Source: Sesamum alatum
Lineage: Eukaryota; Streptophyta; Magnoliopsida; Lamiales; Pedaliaceae
Assembly: GCA_034509735.1 (NCBI GenBank)
Contig: JACGWO010000005.1
Span: 13,443,264 to 13,507,263 of the forward strand
DNA: 64,000 nucleotides
Direction: 5' to 3'
Shown here in pieces: positions 47,165-59,311 of the stretch (its first letter is position 1; every line of letters starts with the position of its first letter). The translations under genes were made by a program, and so were the position numbers. The notes beneath the pieces were generated by a model. The model ran no database searches. It was not told the DNA's origin and saw only the letters and a program-made list of their open reading frames with translations.

Positions 47165-48745
47165 TGTTAGAATAGGTGATCAAAAAGTCAATGGTATTGG
47201 TTGTTCTGAGAACCATTTGTCAATCTTTCAACAAGTAATATGGCTATGCGCTCTGAGATGGTTTAGACTCACAAAGTCTATGGCCATAGCAATTGATTAA
47301 GTGGGAAAGGATTTTATGTCGAGTCAAACCTATGTCAAGCATTAAGCATAGATGCGAAAGTCAAGAATGGAGACCGGCATCCTAATTTGATGCCTAGACT
47401 AAAGGCCGGGAGACAAGCGACAGTAGGACTGTACCCGTACGTATCGAGCGTCGGTAGGACCGCACCTGCGTATAACTCGGAGCCTAAATGTTCACACCAA
47501 ATATTCACCCAGTCTCTAGTGCCATGGACCGTTGCTAGATGGCCACCCATGGTAACGGACTACTTTGGGTATGAAATAACAAGAAGTAGGTCCAAGTCTA
47601 GCTGAAAGGTGAACCTAACGAGTCACATCCGCTACACCAAATGAAAGGGAATTAATTTAGAATTAATTCCAGGAGAAGGTTTAATTTAATGGAATTAAAT
47701 TATACTTCTTGGAGATTCAAGCCTCGATAGATTATTTGGAATAATTGGGCTTCAGTTCATAAATTAGATTTATGGACTTTATAAAGCATGGGCTTTCCCT
47801 TTTAATTCGATTAAAAAAAAGGGTGAATTAATTAATGGGCTTGGTATATTAAATAGGATTTCATATAAAGTCCATGAGACTATTTAATTTAGAATTAAAT
47901 AAAGTCCATTTCATTAATTCATTAATGGCTTGGATATTAAATAGGATTTTAATATAAAGTCCATGGGACTATTTAATTTAGAATTAAAATAGGCCCATTC
48001 CATAAAGCCCATCAAAATGGATGGATAAGATTTGATCAAGGGATTGATGAGGTGAAGGCCATGGTTAATTTGACTTAATCAAAGCCTAGTTTGACTAGGA
48101 TTTGACTAGGTCAAAATCCTAGTCAAGTGTGCATCTTGGGAAGAGTTTGAGTAGGAATAGGAAAATCTATTTTCTATAAATACTCAAAAACACACACACA
48201 CACACCTACTTATCTCTACAACTCTCATCTTTCAATTCTCTCTCAAGATTTTCGTCCACCCTCTTCTTACTCTCCAAGATTTCTACTTTGTTCTTCTTGA
48301 TTTGTTCAAGCTAGAACATAAGAGACATTGATTGCGTTAATTGATAGCATGTATCGATGTCTCTTCTCCCCAAATAATTTCTTGCTAGCACAAGGGTTGT
48401 TTGCTTTCCGGTGTAGCGAGTGAGATGATTTAGAGGGTCTCTTTCTTGAGATCTTGGTGCAAAATGGGGTACAATGCATGTAGCCGAGCGAAGACAAAAC
48501 TACAACCGAGTAGGTTCTTTAATTATGTTTTTTGGTTCAAATTCTATGGCCTCCATGTTGTGTTTTGTTGAACATGAGATACACCGAACGCCCGGAAGAA
48601 TCAAGGGCACACCCCTTGATTCGTTTATGTATGTTATGCATGGTTTAAATTTCATTTAATTATGCTTTGAAATTTTTTTATTATGCTGTCTTTCGTGCTT
48701 CCGCTATACACGTTCATCTCCCGGGCCGATCCACATAACGTTTCA
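47165..48745 (+). repeat. Element F 3' LTR
   Basis: Starts TGTTAGAATAGGTGATC after the polypurine tract, ends ACGTTTCA. About 1.58 kb because several hundred bases of the first half are lost. Stem-loops at 47557-47593 and 48598-48622 keep their pairing in a diverged sequence. A (CA)n run lies at about 48187-48206. Confidence 0.8.
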
Positions 48746-50030
48746 CTCGTGACTATCTATTTTGCGTTTGTGTTAAGCATTCATAAAAAAATTAGACTTT
48801 TGCAGGATATAGAGTCCGTTATTAAGTGTACAAAGAAGATGGGCAAATCCACCCTTCATCAAATAAAAGCAATTTTTATTGATCGAAAATTCAGAACCAC
48901 TATTGTCTAACAATGGAATAAAAATGATATTTTGATCATGTAGGTACATAATAACATTCCTCTAAATCTATCCTAACATGATCACAAACTACTAAGCTGG
49001 CGGTTCCTACTGCTTCTGTAGCTTCGGCCTTCCATTGCCAAGCTTTAAGACTATATCGTTGTTACTCAGTTTTCTGCTTTTTTTCAGCACCTGCTAGTCA
49101 TTGCAAATGTAAGCTCCACAGTCGGTATCTCATACCCAAGAGGCAGAATTAGTGACCATATTAACTTCAATCACAAACGTACCTTGCTTGGAAAGGAGTT
49201 TGGGGCGATCCCTCTTCTAACGCCCTTTCTCAAAGCTATGAATACATATGTCATTTGCCCTCGACTGTTGTTTCGAATCAACCTTTCTTTTCCCTACTTT
49301 GGCAATGGGAACGCTCCTAGCATTGGCAATGGTTGTGACAGCCTTTCCTTTTCCCTTCTTTCTTTTCCAGCGTCCGACACCCTTGCCTTTCGCCTTGGAA
49401 GTCGAAGCCTCTCAAAATAATACCGATGGCGCAGGCTTTTTGATCGCTGCCTCGTATTACACCAACATATTGATCAACTCATGGAAGTCCTTCTCAAGAG
49501 CATTCATGTTGTAGTTAACAATAAATTACTCGAAGGAAGGTGGGAGTGACTGAAGGATCACATCAATGTACGTCACGTTATGAAGCCCTGCTTTGAGGTC
49601 TTCGAGCTTTACCAATAAGGTAAGCATCTTGACCCCATGCTCATTACAGAGGATCCCTCGGTCATCTTAGTTCCAAAGAACGCCTTCGTCGCGACATACC
49701 TAGTATGCCGGTCCGGGACTGCATAACAATCCTTCAGGCGAGCTATTATGGAAGGAACGTCGTCTAGCCTCTCATACTGTTTTTGTATCCATTAGTCATA
49801 GATGCCAGTATGATGCTATGGACCTTCTGGTTATCCTGATGCCAAGTCTCGAACGTCTCACGTTCTTCGAGCGTGGATCCTTCCGGCAAAGTTCGAGGAA
49901 ACGGTTTGTCCATGACATAGCTTTGATTCTCATAATCGAGTACTATCCTCACATTATGCAACCAATCGTTGTAATTTGTTCCATTAAATTTGTTTGTCTC
50001 AAGTACGATTGATATTGGGTTCTTAGACAT
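48746..50030 (-). pseudogene. Element G gag and start of pol, truncated
   Basis: Gag starts at 50030 in reverse (MSKNPISIVLETNKFNGTNY), with an 88-codon frame to 49764 followed by shifts. The lysine-rich part lies near 49310-49420 and the knuckle near 49215 is decayed. Protease (near 49090-49150) and the region before integrase (48780-48920) follow. The left end at 48746 abuts element F's LTR, so integrase, RT and the 3' LTR are absent. Confidence 0.8.
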
Positions 50031-51078
50031 GGTTTTAAATCTACATTGAAAATGGAGTATATAATCAGCAAAATAAAATGGTGTTTAATAACAATTAAAG
50101 ACTTGGACTTCAGTCATTTAATGCTCCCACTATTTCTACGAAAACACGACACTCTCAAACGTTTTTTTCGGGAAACCCCTTCCTTGTGGGCTTGGGATCC
50201 ACAACGAAATTTTCCATACCCCGCTTTTACGACTTGTATAAAAAATAACTTGTGGGAGGTATTCCATATCATTCTCATCTAATGAGATTCCCAAGATGTC
50301 TTGCCTCACCCTTTTACGTGATCCCGAGGACTCCAACCGAATCACGTTATTCAAGTGTTAGATCCGACCCAATCAACCGAATCATAGCACTCACTACTAC
50401 CCTTACGACTCGTGCGACAAGCAACTGGAGTGTATTCACTTCGTTCACAACAAAGTGCAGCTTATTTTCAAGACAAGAGACGTGCCACGACTCATGAGAC
50501 CACGCAATTGACTGAAGCCAGCTTCCTCACTTTGTCATGGATTGGAAGGCTTGGACGAACCACTAGGGTTCTAGTCCATTTAATAAGGGTCTAATATTTA
50601 GCTTGGTCCAACCAAGCAAGAGTTTAATGACCGAGATCTCATTATATCACATACACACATTATGCATAGAACGTTTTGAATGTTATAGCAGTAATACAAT
50701 AAATAAACCAATCATCCATCACATAAGCCACATGCAAAAATAAAAGCTTAGCATGCCCCTATCGAATGATCACAAGCCCGAATTCTATGCAACCCACTGA
50801 GCCCGTAGTGGATCTATGGTCAATCTATGGTTGGTCCTACACTATTACATTTAATAGTAGAAACCCATAATCACACTGATGGGTCTTGCCTCATTTCCAC
50901 CAGGTCCCCATGGAACTGCTTGGATCCTCCTTCTGGCTATCCTTCATCTTCTTCATTAAAAATAAAATAACACTTCACAACTATACTACGCTCATTACAA
51001 CTTAAAAAGAAACCCCGGTGAACACCCGGAGGAGTACATTTGGAGGGAGATAGAAGACCTTATTATTCCAAGGCAACC

Positions 51079-51128
<50 letters not shown>

Positions 51129-52144
51129 ATAAACGAGGCACACAACCCAATATAAAATAAAACCATACATACGGTCTAGGACTTTGTGATCATCCCGTTC
51201 TCATTTAACGCAAATAGTATTACACACATAATCCAATATCATTAATCCATAAAAATAAATTACACTCAAAATTGGTGCAACAATTGCAATCCTCTTCTTG
51301 TTAGGAAACCTTTCCTCATTATTCAAGCAATATTAAATTTTTTGTGGTTCCAAACCAAGCAAAAATAAAATATTTTTAAATAATGTCTTTTAAGAAAGAC
51401 ATGGAAAGACTAATAAAAATAATTCCAGAAATTTAATTCTGAAAGTTGAACAAGAAAAACCCAAAAATGGCTAAGGGCCGCGACTGCCGGCGCCCTGGCC
51501 AGACACACAGCCGGCTGGGGGCCACAAAGCGCGCCGGCTGGGCACGCGCGTGCCTGGTCGTGCCTTCTGCGCGTGCGGCCGCAATCAGGCTAGATCTGTC
51601 TGCTTGCGTGCGCTGGACGGGCGGGCGCCCTTGCCTGTGCGCGTGGCCAACAGTCAGCACCCGTGCACATGCGCGCAGACTCCTTCGCCTATCAGCACTG
51701 CCCTGCGCGCACGGCCTGACTGGCCACACGTCTGCCTATCGCGCGCGCGCTAGACGCGTTGTCGGGTGCGCACACGCAGGCACTTCTGCTTGGGTGCGCG
51801 CGTGGCCGGCAGCGCCACCTGCTGCCTACGCGCCTGTGCGCCCCTGGCCGGGCGACAGCGGGCAGGCTCCTCTGCCTGTGCGCACCCCTGGCCGTGCGCA
51901 CTGCACACAGGGTCAGCCAGCGGCTGTCGCGTTCGCCGTTTTTCTGTTCTGTGATAATTTTTTGCCCCATTTTTCAAGAAATCAAGAAAATCAAGAAAAC
52001 CAAGATCTCGTGTAAAATTAATACGATTAATCCACAAAATTTACGGCATGCTTAAAACGTAAATAAAAGCAACGTAAATCATTGCTTTACACGTATAGTA
52101 CATAAAACCCTAGGCCTATACACCGAACCGAGCTCTGATACCAT
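50031..52144 (-). other. Element G leader with primer site, SSR and large GC-rich island
   Basis: In element orientation: the primer site TGGTATCAGAGC is at 52132-52143 (reverse complement), then a GC-rich island of about 470 bp (51476-51945), the largest here, then leader homologous to A and D. A (GA)n microsatellite spans about 51079-51124. ORFs over the island on both strands are compositional and not supported as genes. Confidence 0.8.
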
Positions 52145-54098
52145 TGAAAGATGGTGTGGATGGTCCCGGGAGGAGTGCGAATGCAGAAGCGCGATATAAA
52201 TAAAACATGAAAAATAAAACATGCTTATACTGAAATATAAATACACGTTAAAGGGGTGTTCCCTTGAACGTCCCGGGTGTTCGGTGTGTCTCATGGTCAA
52301 AGTAAACATGCAATATCATGGTGTCCATAGGGTGGAGACGAAAAAATAAAATCAAGACCTAACCCGGTTGTAGTTTTTGTCTCCGTACCACTGCCCGCGT
52401 TGCTCCATGTTTTGCCACCAAGATTCCAAGATAGGAATCCTCTAAATCATCCACGCAATACTATTGGTTCTTCATTCCTGTGCTAGTAAGAAATCAAGAG
52501 CGTATAGGGAGGATGAATCAATTAAGCGTTATTAATGAACGTGATCAATCCGTCTAGTGTCCACTTGTATCAAATAAGGAACTAGGCTTTTCTTGGAGAA
52601 AAGGGAGAGAGGGACAAGAGAGAGAGAGCCGGTGGTGTGTGTGTGTGTGTGTGCTCATGGGATGATCACCTTGATTGTGTGTCCTTCTATGGTATTTATA
52701 GAACAAGAATACTCATATTCCTCTTCAAACTCTAATTAAGAGGCACATTTTGACGAGGATTTTGGCCTAGTCAAATTAGGGTTTAGACTTAGTCAAACTA
52801 ATCTTGGCCTTTCATCTCTATGCTCCAATCTCGTCCATCCATCACCTTGATGGATTATTTTATGGAATATTTAAATCTTATTTAAATAATCCATAGGGCT
52901 TTAAATAATTAATATTTATTTATTTATTTTAAGCCCATTTTCTCATTTCTAATAAATCTTATTTATTGGTTAATTTTATTTAATCTAATTAAAGGAATCA
53001 AAAATCCAAGAAAAGGGAACCAATTTAACCTAATTAAATTGTTCCACCTTCCGGGATTAATTCTAATTAATTCCTTTTGTTACCGACGGATTGTGTCTGA
53101 CTCTTTAGGTTCACCCTCAGCTAGACTTGGCCGAATCTCCAATCATCTGATGAAGGGAATTCGTCCGTCATCATGGGAGGCCGGTCGTCTAGCAATGGTC
53201 CATGGCACTAGAGACTAGGTTAATATTATGGCGTGAACATTTAGTCTCTTCAATACATTTATCCTTCCATCTACTATCTCACAGTTATCGTCTAGGGTAT
53301 GGACCTTTAGGACGTTGGGTACCCATTCTTGACTTAAGCCTTGGCTCGTCCACACTAAACATCACAGGGATCTCATCCCATTGTTCAGTCATTGTGGCCA
53401 CAGATTTATGGAGGACGAGTCTTAGAGTAAAAAGTGAGACATTACTGTTAATCCTTTTGACAGGAGACAGATCCTCTCTTAGGACCTATTGTCCACACTA
53501 CACATCTTGACTACACTAGATAGGGCTTATGACAACCGAGTCTCTCGACTTGGTAGCCTTTTGTCAAACCTAAGACATAGGCATGGTGTGTATGTGACCA
53601 TAGTAGTCCCTCAAGTATTAGGACAAACCCGTACTGCCGGAATCGGGAATACAAGTCATACTGACCGACCTTACTCAAGGTCTTCCATATGACGATTCCC
53701 ACGAGTCATACCGACCAACCCACTAACATTGCATAGACGACCCTCGTCACCTGTCGATGAAACGCGACTGCAATCGCTTAGTGCAAGGCCCAAACAAACT
53801 CTCAATACCCTATCTCAAGTTCCCTTGACTTGGAGTGTTTCAAACCGATCCACAGAAACTGATTTCATGACCTGCCATCCTATGCACAGTCCAATTTCTT
53901 GGATTGACGTTTTAGCCTGTGGGCTTTTCTTGTGCATTGAACAGTAAATAATATAAAGCAGTAAGTGAATACAAACAAAGTATTTAAGCCATATGAATAT
54001 CACTTTCTTATTCAAAATAATTTAATAAAACATTGAAACTGTCAGACATAGGTTACATAAGCCGGATCAGATTGGCTTCACGGCCACCTATTCTAACA
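52145..54098 (-). repeat. Element G 5' LTR
   Basis: 1954 bp, starts TGTTAGAATAGG at 54098 and ends CATCTTTCA at 52145 in element orientation. Stem-loop at 52246-52270. A (GT)n run lies near 52634-52653. Next bases on the right are GTTAT, whose partner is lost. Confidence 0.85.
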
Positions 54099-54147
54099 GT
54101 TATGACCTAATCTCTTTAGTGTTGGTAACAGAGATAGTACTTAGATC
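54099..54147. other. Short unique flank with LINE target duplication
   Basis: Forty-nine bases between element G and the LINE; the last 16 (AGATAGTACTTAGATC, 54132-54147) recur at 55084-55099. Confidence 0.75.
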
Positions 54148-55083
54148 CAGACCAGGGTCGTGTCTACCATGCTACATTTCAGCCGATTGTCCTCGCCTTT
54201 CGCCAAGCGTGGCCACGTCCGGATCCTCATTCCCCTTCTTATATTTTGGTTCGTCTGGAAGATGAGGAATGCAGTGAAGTTCGATGGCGCCAGCCTAACG
54301 GCGGCGTCGTTTATTAGACGGGTAGTGGCGTATTTATGGAGGGTATACAAGGGTAACGGCTTCATAGCGGCACACTGGCGAGGGGACCTCTCGGTAGCCA
54401 AACAACTTGGCTTTTTCTTCAGAGCGCCGCCGCTACCAAGGCCGATCATATGCCACTGGAAACCACCACGAGCAGGCGTTTGGAAACTAAATTGCGATGG
54501 GACATCTAAGGGAAACCCGGGCATCTCAGGTGCGGGGGGTCTCATTCGGGACTATAAGGGGCAGTTGCTCCTTGCCTTCTACACTTTTCTGGGGATTCAA
54601 ACCAATACCTTCGCAGAATTACATGGGGTGGTGCAGGGCTTGCAAATGGCTTATGACAAGGGCTGCTGAGCTATATGGGTTGAGCTAGATGCGTCGGTAT
54701 TTATCCGGATAATTCACACATCCAAGTGGCATTGGCGTCTCCGGCATTCGCTGACTCGCCTCCAAACACTCATGCGGCACATGGATGTGCATATTTCCCA
54801 CACTTACAGGGAGGCCAATCAACCGGCCGACTTTCTCCCTAATCTCGCCTGCGACCTACAAGAGAATGGGGACGTTGTCACAGGCTCAAAGGATATTTAG
54901 CATCATTAATCAGAAGTGACGTCCTTTTCCCGAGCTTTAGGTTTAGATAGAATTCTTTTGCTTTTTAGTAAAGGGTGGAAGTATGCCTTTTTTCCAGCTT
55001 TTTTAAGCTTGTATAGGATATTTTGATGATCAATAAATGGGTAAGGGTCCACGCTAAACCCCCCGCCTAGGCACAGGCGGCGT
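54148..55083 (+). mobile_element. 5'-truncated LINE, 3' end with RNase H domain
   Basis: 936 bp flanked by a 16-bp perfect duplication AGATAGTACTTAGATC (54132-54147, 55084-55099), the length expected from target-primed reverse transcription. Only the C-terminal end of ORF2 and the 3' UTR remain. There is no poly(A) tail at the 3' junction, which instead ends GCACAGGCGGCGT. Confidence 0.8.
54160..54900 (+). pseudogene. LINE ORF2 C-terminus: RNase H (RVT_3-like)
   Basis: Reads WKPPRAGVWKLNCDGTSKGN (about 54461), then GGLIRDYKG, TNTFAELHGVVQGLQMA, an in-frame TGA at 54667-54669, then WVELDAS and REANQPADFLPNLA, ending TAG at 54898-54900. The acidic residues of plant LINE RNase H (D in CDG, E in AELHG, D in LDAS, D in ADFL) are all recognisable. 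The single internal stop makes it a pseudogene. The N-terminal part (about 54160-54420) resembles the linker after the zinc-binding region of LINE RT. Confidence 0.8.
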
Positions 55084-55099
55084 AGATAGTACTTAGATC

Positions 55100-55311
55100 A
55101 TTTCATTTAAGCGTGCCACGTCGTAACACTCTTTGTTTTCATATATAATAGAATATTTTTCATTTTTTCAAATTATAGAATTAGAATTTATAAATTTAGT
55201 GAATTAGTATGTCTTATAAATCTCTTTCAATTTTATAGAAAGAATCGAGTAATAATAGATGTTGGTAAGTATTAAAGTCTATATACAAGGAAATCAGGGT
55301 AAACACGCTAC

Positions 55312-55350
<39 letters not shown>

Positions 55351-57001
55351 CTATGTTGGAGAGTTGGAATTGTGAGAAATATTGAGACGCCGCAAAGAAA
55401 AGAGAGTTGAGCAGAAATAAGCAAAAATTGAAAGAGGGAGTGCTCTGTCGGCGGTGGATACAGGTGGGTGCTTCTTTTTGTTTCATGGCATTATATGTGG
55501 GATACACCCATTGCTTTGAGTAAATTTGAGGAGGGACTAGCCTTGGGATAGATCTTGGACCTTATACAAATATTGTTTATTCATGCAACCAATTTTAAGA
55601 AGGCTAGAGTAGCATGTTTCTTGCTTTGTTTTTCTTACTTTGTTTTATTTGTTCGATATCAATCAGTAGTTAGTGCATAGCTGTCGTCGATTAACATTGC
55701 TTAATAATTAATGATAAGATAATCCCCCATCCGTTAGTTAGTATAGTTCCTAAATGGCGAGGGGAATATTGTAGTACATATGTTACTTAGATCAATAATA
55801 ATTTTAATAAGAATAAAAATAATATATGATTTTATTTTTTAGGACACGAGCCATTTAGACTAGACTTCAACTTTGATGAACCAACCAGATAGGTAAGAAG
55901 GGTTTCCCTTCTATCATGTTCTTTTTGAAAAATTACCACTCATATCAAGAATTTTGATTCCAGATACCTCTTTATATATACGCATATATATTCCGATTTT
56001 TGAGTTAACACATGTTTGGGTACTTTTCTATTGTGCATAAATACGTCTTCACCTTTGTCTAATATATATGTTCTCGATTGAATTCTTGAAAATTTTTGTT
56101 ACCAGTTAGTACAAGTATGATTAAATTATTGCTCGAAATTTATTAAGACCAAATTGGGCTTAGGGGCTAGTCTCGATATATTTCTAACCCACCTACTGGT
56201 GTTAAGTGGGGCACTATTATGGTAGTGATAATATTTCTAACCCACCTAGTAATGTTAAGTAGGGCTTGGCTAAGGCTAGAGTAATATGTTCTGACCCACC
56301 TAATGGTGTTAAGTGGGGCCTCGTCGTAGGCTAAAACGACATATGACCCACCTTAACTGGACCTAAAGTTAAGGAACTGATCTATTAAACCAATGGATTT
56401 TAATATTTTCGAGCAAAGCAAAAATTTTATTTTGTCAAACTTTGGTAATTTGCCATGTATGAGCCACTCTAAGTAGATTCCAAGCTCCTGCTCTTTTGGT
56501 CCCGTGTGAATGTATATTATGCATGCGACTTATAATGTTTGAACATTCTTGTACTTATTTCTTTGAAAATCCTTGATAACTGATTTTACTTGCTTTATGA
56601 TACTTCACAATTATGCATGCTCAAGCCGATAGAGAGGAAAATCCATTTACTGCGCGATTAGTCATTAATTCCCTGTACATATAATGTCTCTTGCAGATGA
56701 GTTAGAGGAAGGGATAGACGAGGAACAATACTCGGGATGATGATTGCTTTAGATGTTTAATTCTTGTGAACCCTTTTTTGACTCATCCTATGTTATTCGA
56801 CTTGGATGTATAAGGATTTCGTCATTATTTTCAAATTATTTCAATTAAAGATTTCTTGGGTTTATTTATTCAGATAATGGTTTTGGTATTTCGCTTCAAA
56901 GATCACGTGTATTTCGAGATTGTTTGTTGTTGGCTTAGTATCACAAAATTGTTTCAATTTAGTGATGTTGTTGTGTCATGTCTTGAATTCGGGGCGTGAC
57001 A
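55100..57001 (+). repeat. Possible Ty3/gypsy LTR or LTR end, with microsatellite and minisatellite
   Basis: The end GAATTCGGGGCGTGACA at 56985-57001 resembles the 3' terminus of Tekay/Del-type plant LTRs, but the usual primer site does not follow. The left border is not visible. Inside are a (TA)n(GA)n run (about 55313-55350) and about four imperfect copies of a unit around CCCACCTACTGGTGTTAAG (56181-56360). No gene seen. Confidence 0.35.
56181..56360 (+). repeat. Imperfect tandem repeat, about 53-bp spacing
   Basis: CTAACCCACCTACTGGTGTT (56184), a second copy near 56236, CTGACCCACCTAATGGTGTT (56291) and a partial copy at about 56343. The CACC-TGGTG core is self-complementary. Confidence 0.6.
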
Positions 57002-58590
57002 TCAGCATCGGATGATGGGGGTCCCTCTTGAAGAGCAAGGAGGCATCCCCTTCAGTGAGGAGCTCATGGCGGACGACCTCCATCCCAACTACCGAACACC
57101 AGCCATCATGGAGTAAGATGGCACTACTGATCCACAAAAACATCTGTTTCGATTCAAGAATGTAGCTCTCCTCCACAGGTAACAAACGGAATCAAATGTC
57201 GGGTGTTCATCGGTATATTTGTCTGGATGGCCCAAACAGTAGTTCAACCAACTACTGGCAGGTTCAATGGGGAGCTTCCAGGAGTTCCAGTCCCTATTTC
57301 TTCACTAATCGCCAGTAGCAGGAAGCAGTGCAAGACCTCCCCTCTGTCTCTTTACTATCCGTTAGAGGACTTTTAGTCTATGAGGGACTATCCACATCGA
57401 CTCAATTACTACGGCCCTAGAAGTCCCTGCGGACACACAAGAGGTCAAGGCAAAGAGCCTTCTGTTACAGTCATACATAAATATTGATAATTCAAGTTAA
57501 GAAAAATTGTTTGAAGTGATAGAATATTTAAAAAGTCATATCTCAAGAAAAATCAAGAGAGATATACATATACAAACAACTCTAAAAATAGACTGTGGTA
57601 GAGGAGTCTACATAGGTATAGAGGTTAATATCAAAAGCAACATACCACCGATTCCAATACGAAGTTAAGTGTCTGAAATATTTTAATATATTTTATATTA
57701 AGTTAAAAAGCTTGTAGATGCAACGTTTTAGATAAATATATTTAAAAATGGGGAGAAGTTTGAAGAAAGTTTTATATATAAGTTTAGAAGCTTTTATGAG
57801 TCTCAGAATTGTAAGTATCACAATAATGTGCTTAAACACATTTTCTAGGGAGTTTTTGAAAGCTTATTACCATTAAGATTATTTATCATCTTCTTGAGGA
57901 GGTCGAATGCATAATTCAAAAGTTTGGTGTCAATATTTTTCATCAAAATTCAGTCATTAAAATATTTTACTTATTTATTCATTTTCATTCTTCAAGTTTA
58001 CTTATCCTCATACATAAATATAATTGGAGTTAAAAAGAATTATAATGATAAAGCAAGTGCGAATGCCAAATGAATTATATCCTTGCAATATGTTAATGGT
58101 GAAAAAGGAACTAAACAATTTAAAGTGAAAATGTAAAATAGGCATTAACTATATTTCGGTACGTATTTTTGTTTTACTTAGAATCTATAAAATTATGTAA
58201 CTTGACGAAACTATTCCTAATTATGAATACTACAAAAAGAATATATCAATCATATCATTAAAAGTATCCACATAATTGTAATGAATTAACCTATATGTGT
58301 TTTGGTGTTATCATAATATTTTGTTATAAAGATTGAAATATTAATCAACTTATGGAATTTTCTATTTTATGGGATTCTATAAAAAATTATGATGTCCAAA
58401 CAATTTACACCTTCGGTGGAAACATCTATTTACTAGAATTCTAAAACTTCTTAACATAATAAGTAGAATTTATGTTATTTGTATTGAATTTTACAATGCA
58501 CTAACTTTTCACAATTTTTTTTCATCTCATAATGCACTTTTTTTAATCACCTCATTATAGGTTGATACATTGCTTCTAATGCGAAACAAC
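57002..58590. other. Unclassified, mostly AT-rich sequence
   Basis: 57002-57470 is of even composition and could be an old coding fragment of a mobile element on the minus strand (69-codon frame 56976-57185), which I do not recognise. 57470-58590 is AT-rich without ORFs, repeats or RNA genes that I can support. Confidence 0.4.
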
Positions 58591-58772
58591 CACTACAAGA
58601 AAAAATATTAGTGACAAAAATATCAAATAATAATTTTAAAATTGTCATAGAAATTATATATTGATTACAACAATTTTGATCTGACAAGAAATGAGTTTAA
58701 AGTTGTCATTATAGATAATTAGTAACACATCTATAGTAACAACTAGTGCAATACAAACATAGTGACAACAGG
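58591..58772 (+). mobile_element. CACTA-type transposon terminus, truncated
   Basis: Begins CACTACAAGAAAAAATATTA, the typical plant CACTA (En/Spm) end, followed by short subterminal repeats of the type AGTGACAA and TTGTCAT in both orientations. The other end (TTTTCTTGTAGTG type) is not found in the window, so only one terminus is left. Confidence 0.7.
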
Positions 58773-58839
58773 TGATTATTCCGTCAAGTGCTAGGTTCGA
58801 AACCCAGCATCCACAACCCTGAATACATTGAGTTGGTCA

Positions 58840-59311
58840 TTTCTGCGTGAGGTCCTCAGCCACTTTGGTTTTTTGAAACGGTTGGATAGACATGGTGATG
58901 AAATGTATCACGAACTGCTGCTTCTCAACTTTCATGGCTGAGTATTTGTCGACGGGGCTAAACAAGCTCATGGTTGCAAATCCAAACACAGCTTATCGTG
59001 GGAACATAGGGGTGTCTCGTTTGGCTTATGTTGACCACGTGATTATCTTCACTAATGCAAAAAGGCATAGTCTGCATTTTATCATGGATTTCTTGCGTGA
59101 GGTGGAAGAGACGTCCGGACAGTACATTAATGTTGGCAAGAGCGCCTTCACACTAGCTGTTGCGCCTCCCATGATGGTTTTGGCATCGTGTCAAGCGACT
59201 AACGGGTTTCTGCATGAAGCCTTTGCCTTTTACATACGTTCTGGGCATTGTTGTCCACAAGGAAGAAGAAAGTGGTGTTCTTGACAAGCTGATTGCATGC
59301 TATGATGAACC
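58840..59311 (+). pseudogene. LINE reverse transcriptase fragment
   Basis: Reads WIDMVMKCITNCCFSTF, then AEYLSTGLNKL, VSRLAYVDHVIIFTN, FLREVEETSGQYINVGKSAF. This is the palm of plant LINE RT. The block with the QGDPLSP motif between the first two pieces is deleted, and the catalytic YADD-type box reads YVDH. A frame change near 59210 is followed by the FTYVLGIVVHKEEE stretch. The fragment is cut at 59311 by element E. Confidence 0.75.

Noticed and set aside
55313..55350. (TA)n(GA)n run as a promoter.
   Set aside because: Simple microsatellite without an adjacent gene.
58794..58804. GGTTCGAAACC, a perfect match to a Pol III B-box.
   Set aside because: No A-box at the right distance, no cloverleaf and no A-tail or TSD. 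A SINE or tRNA cannot be supported.
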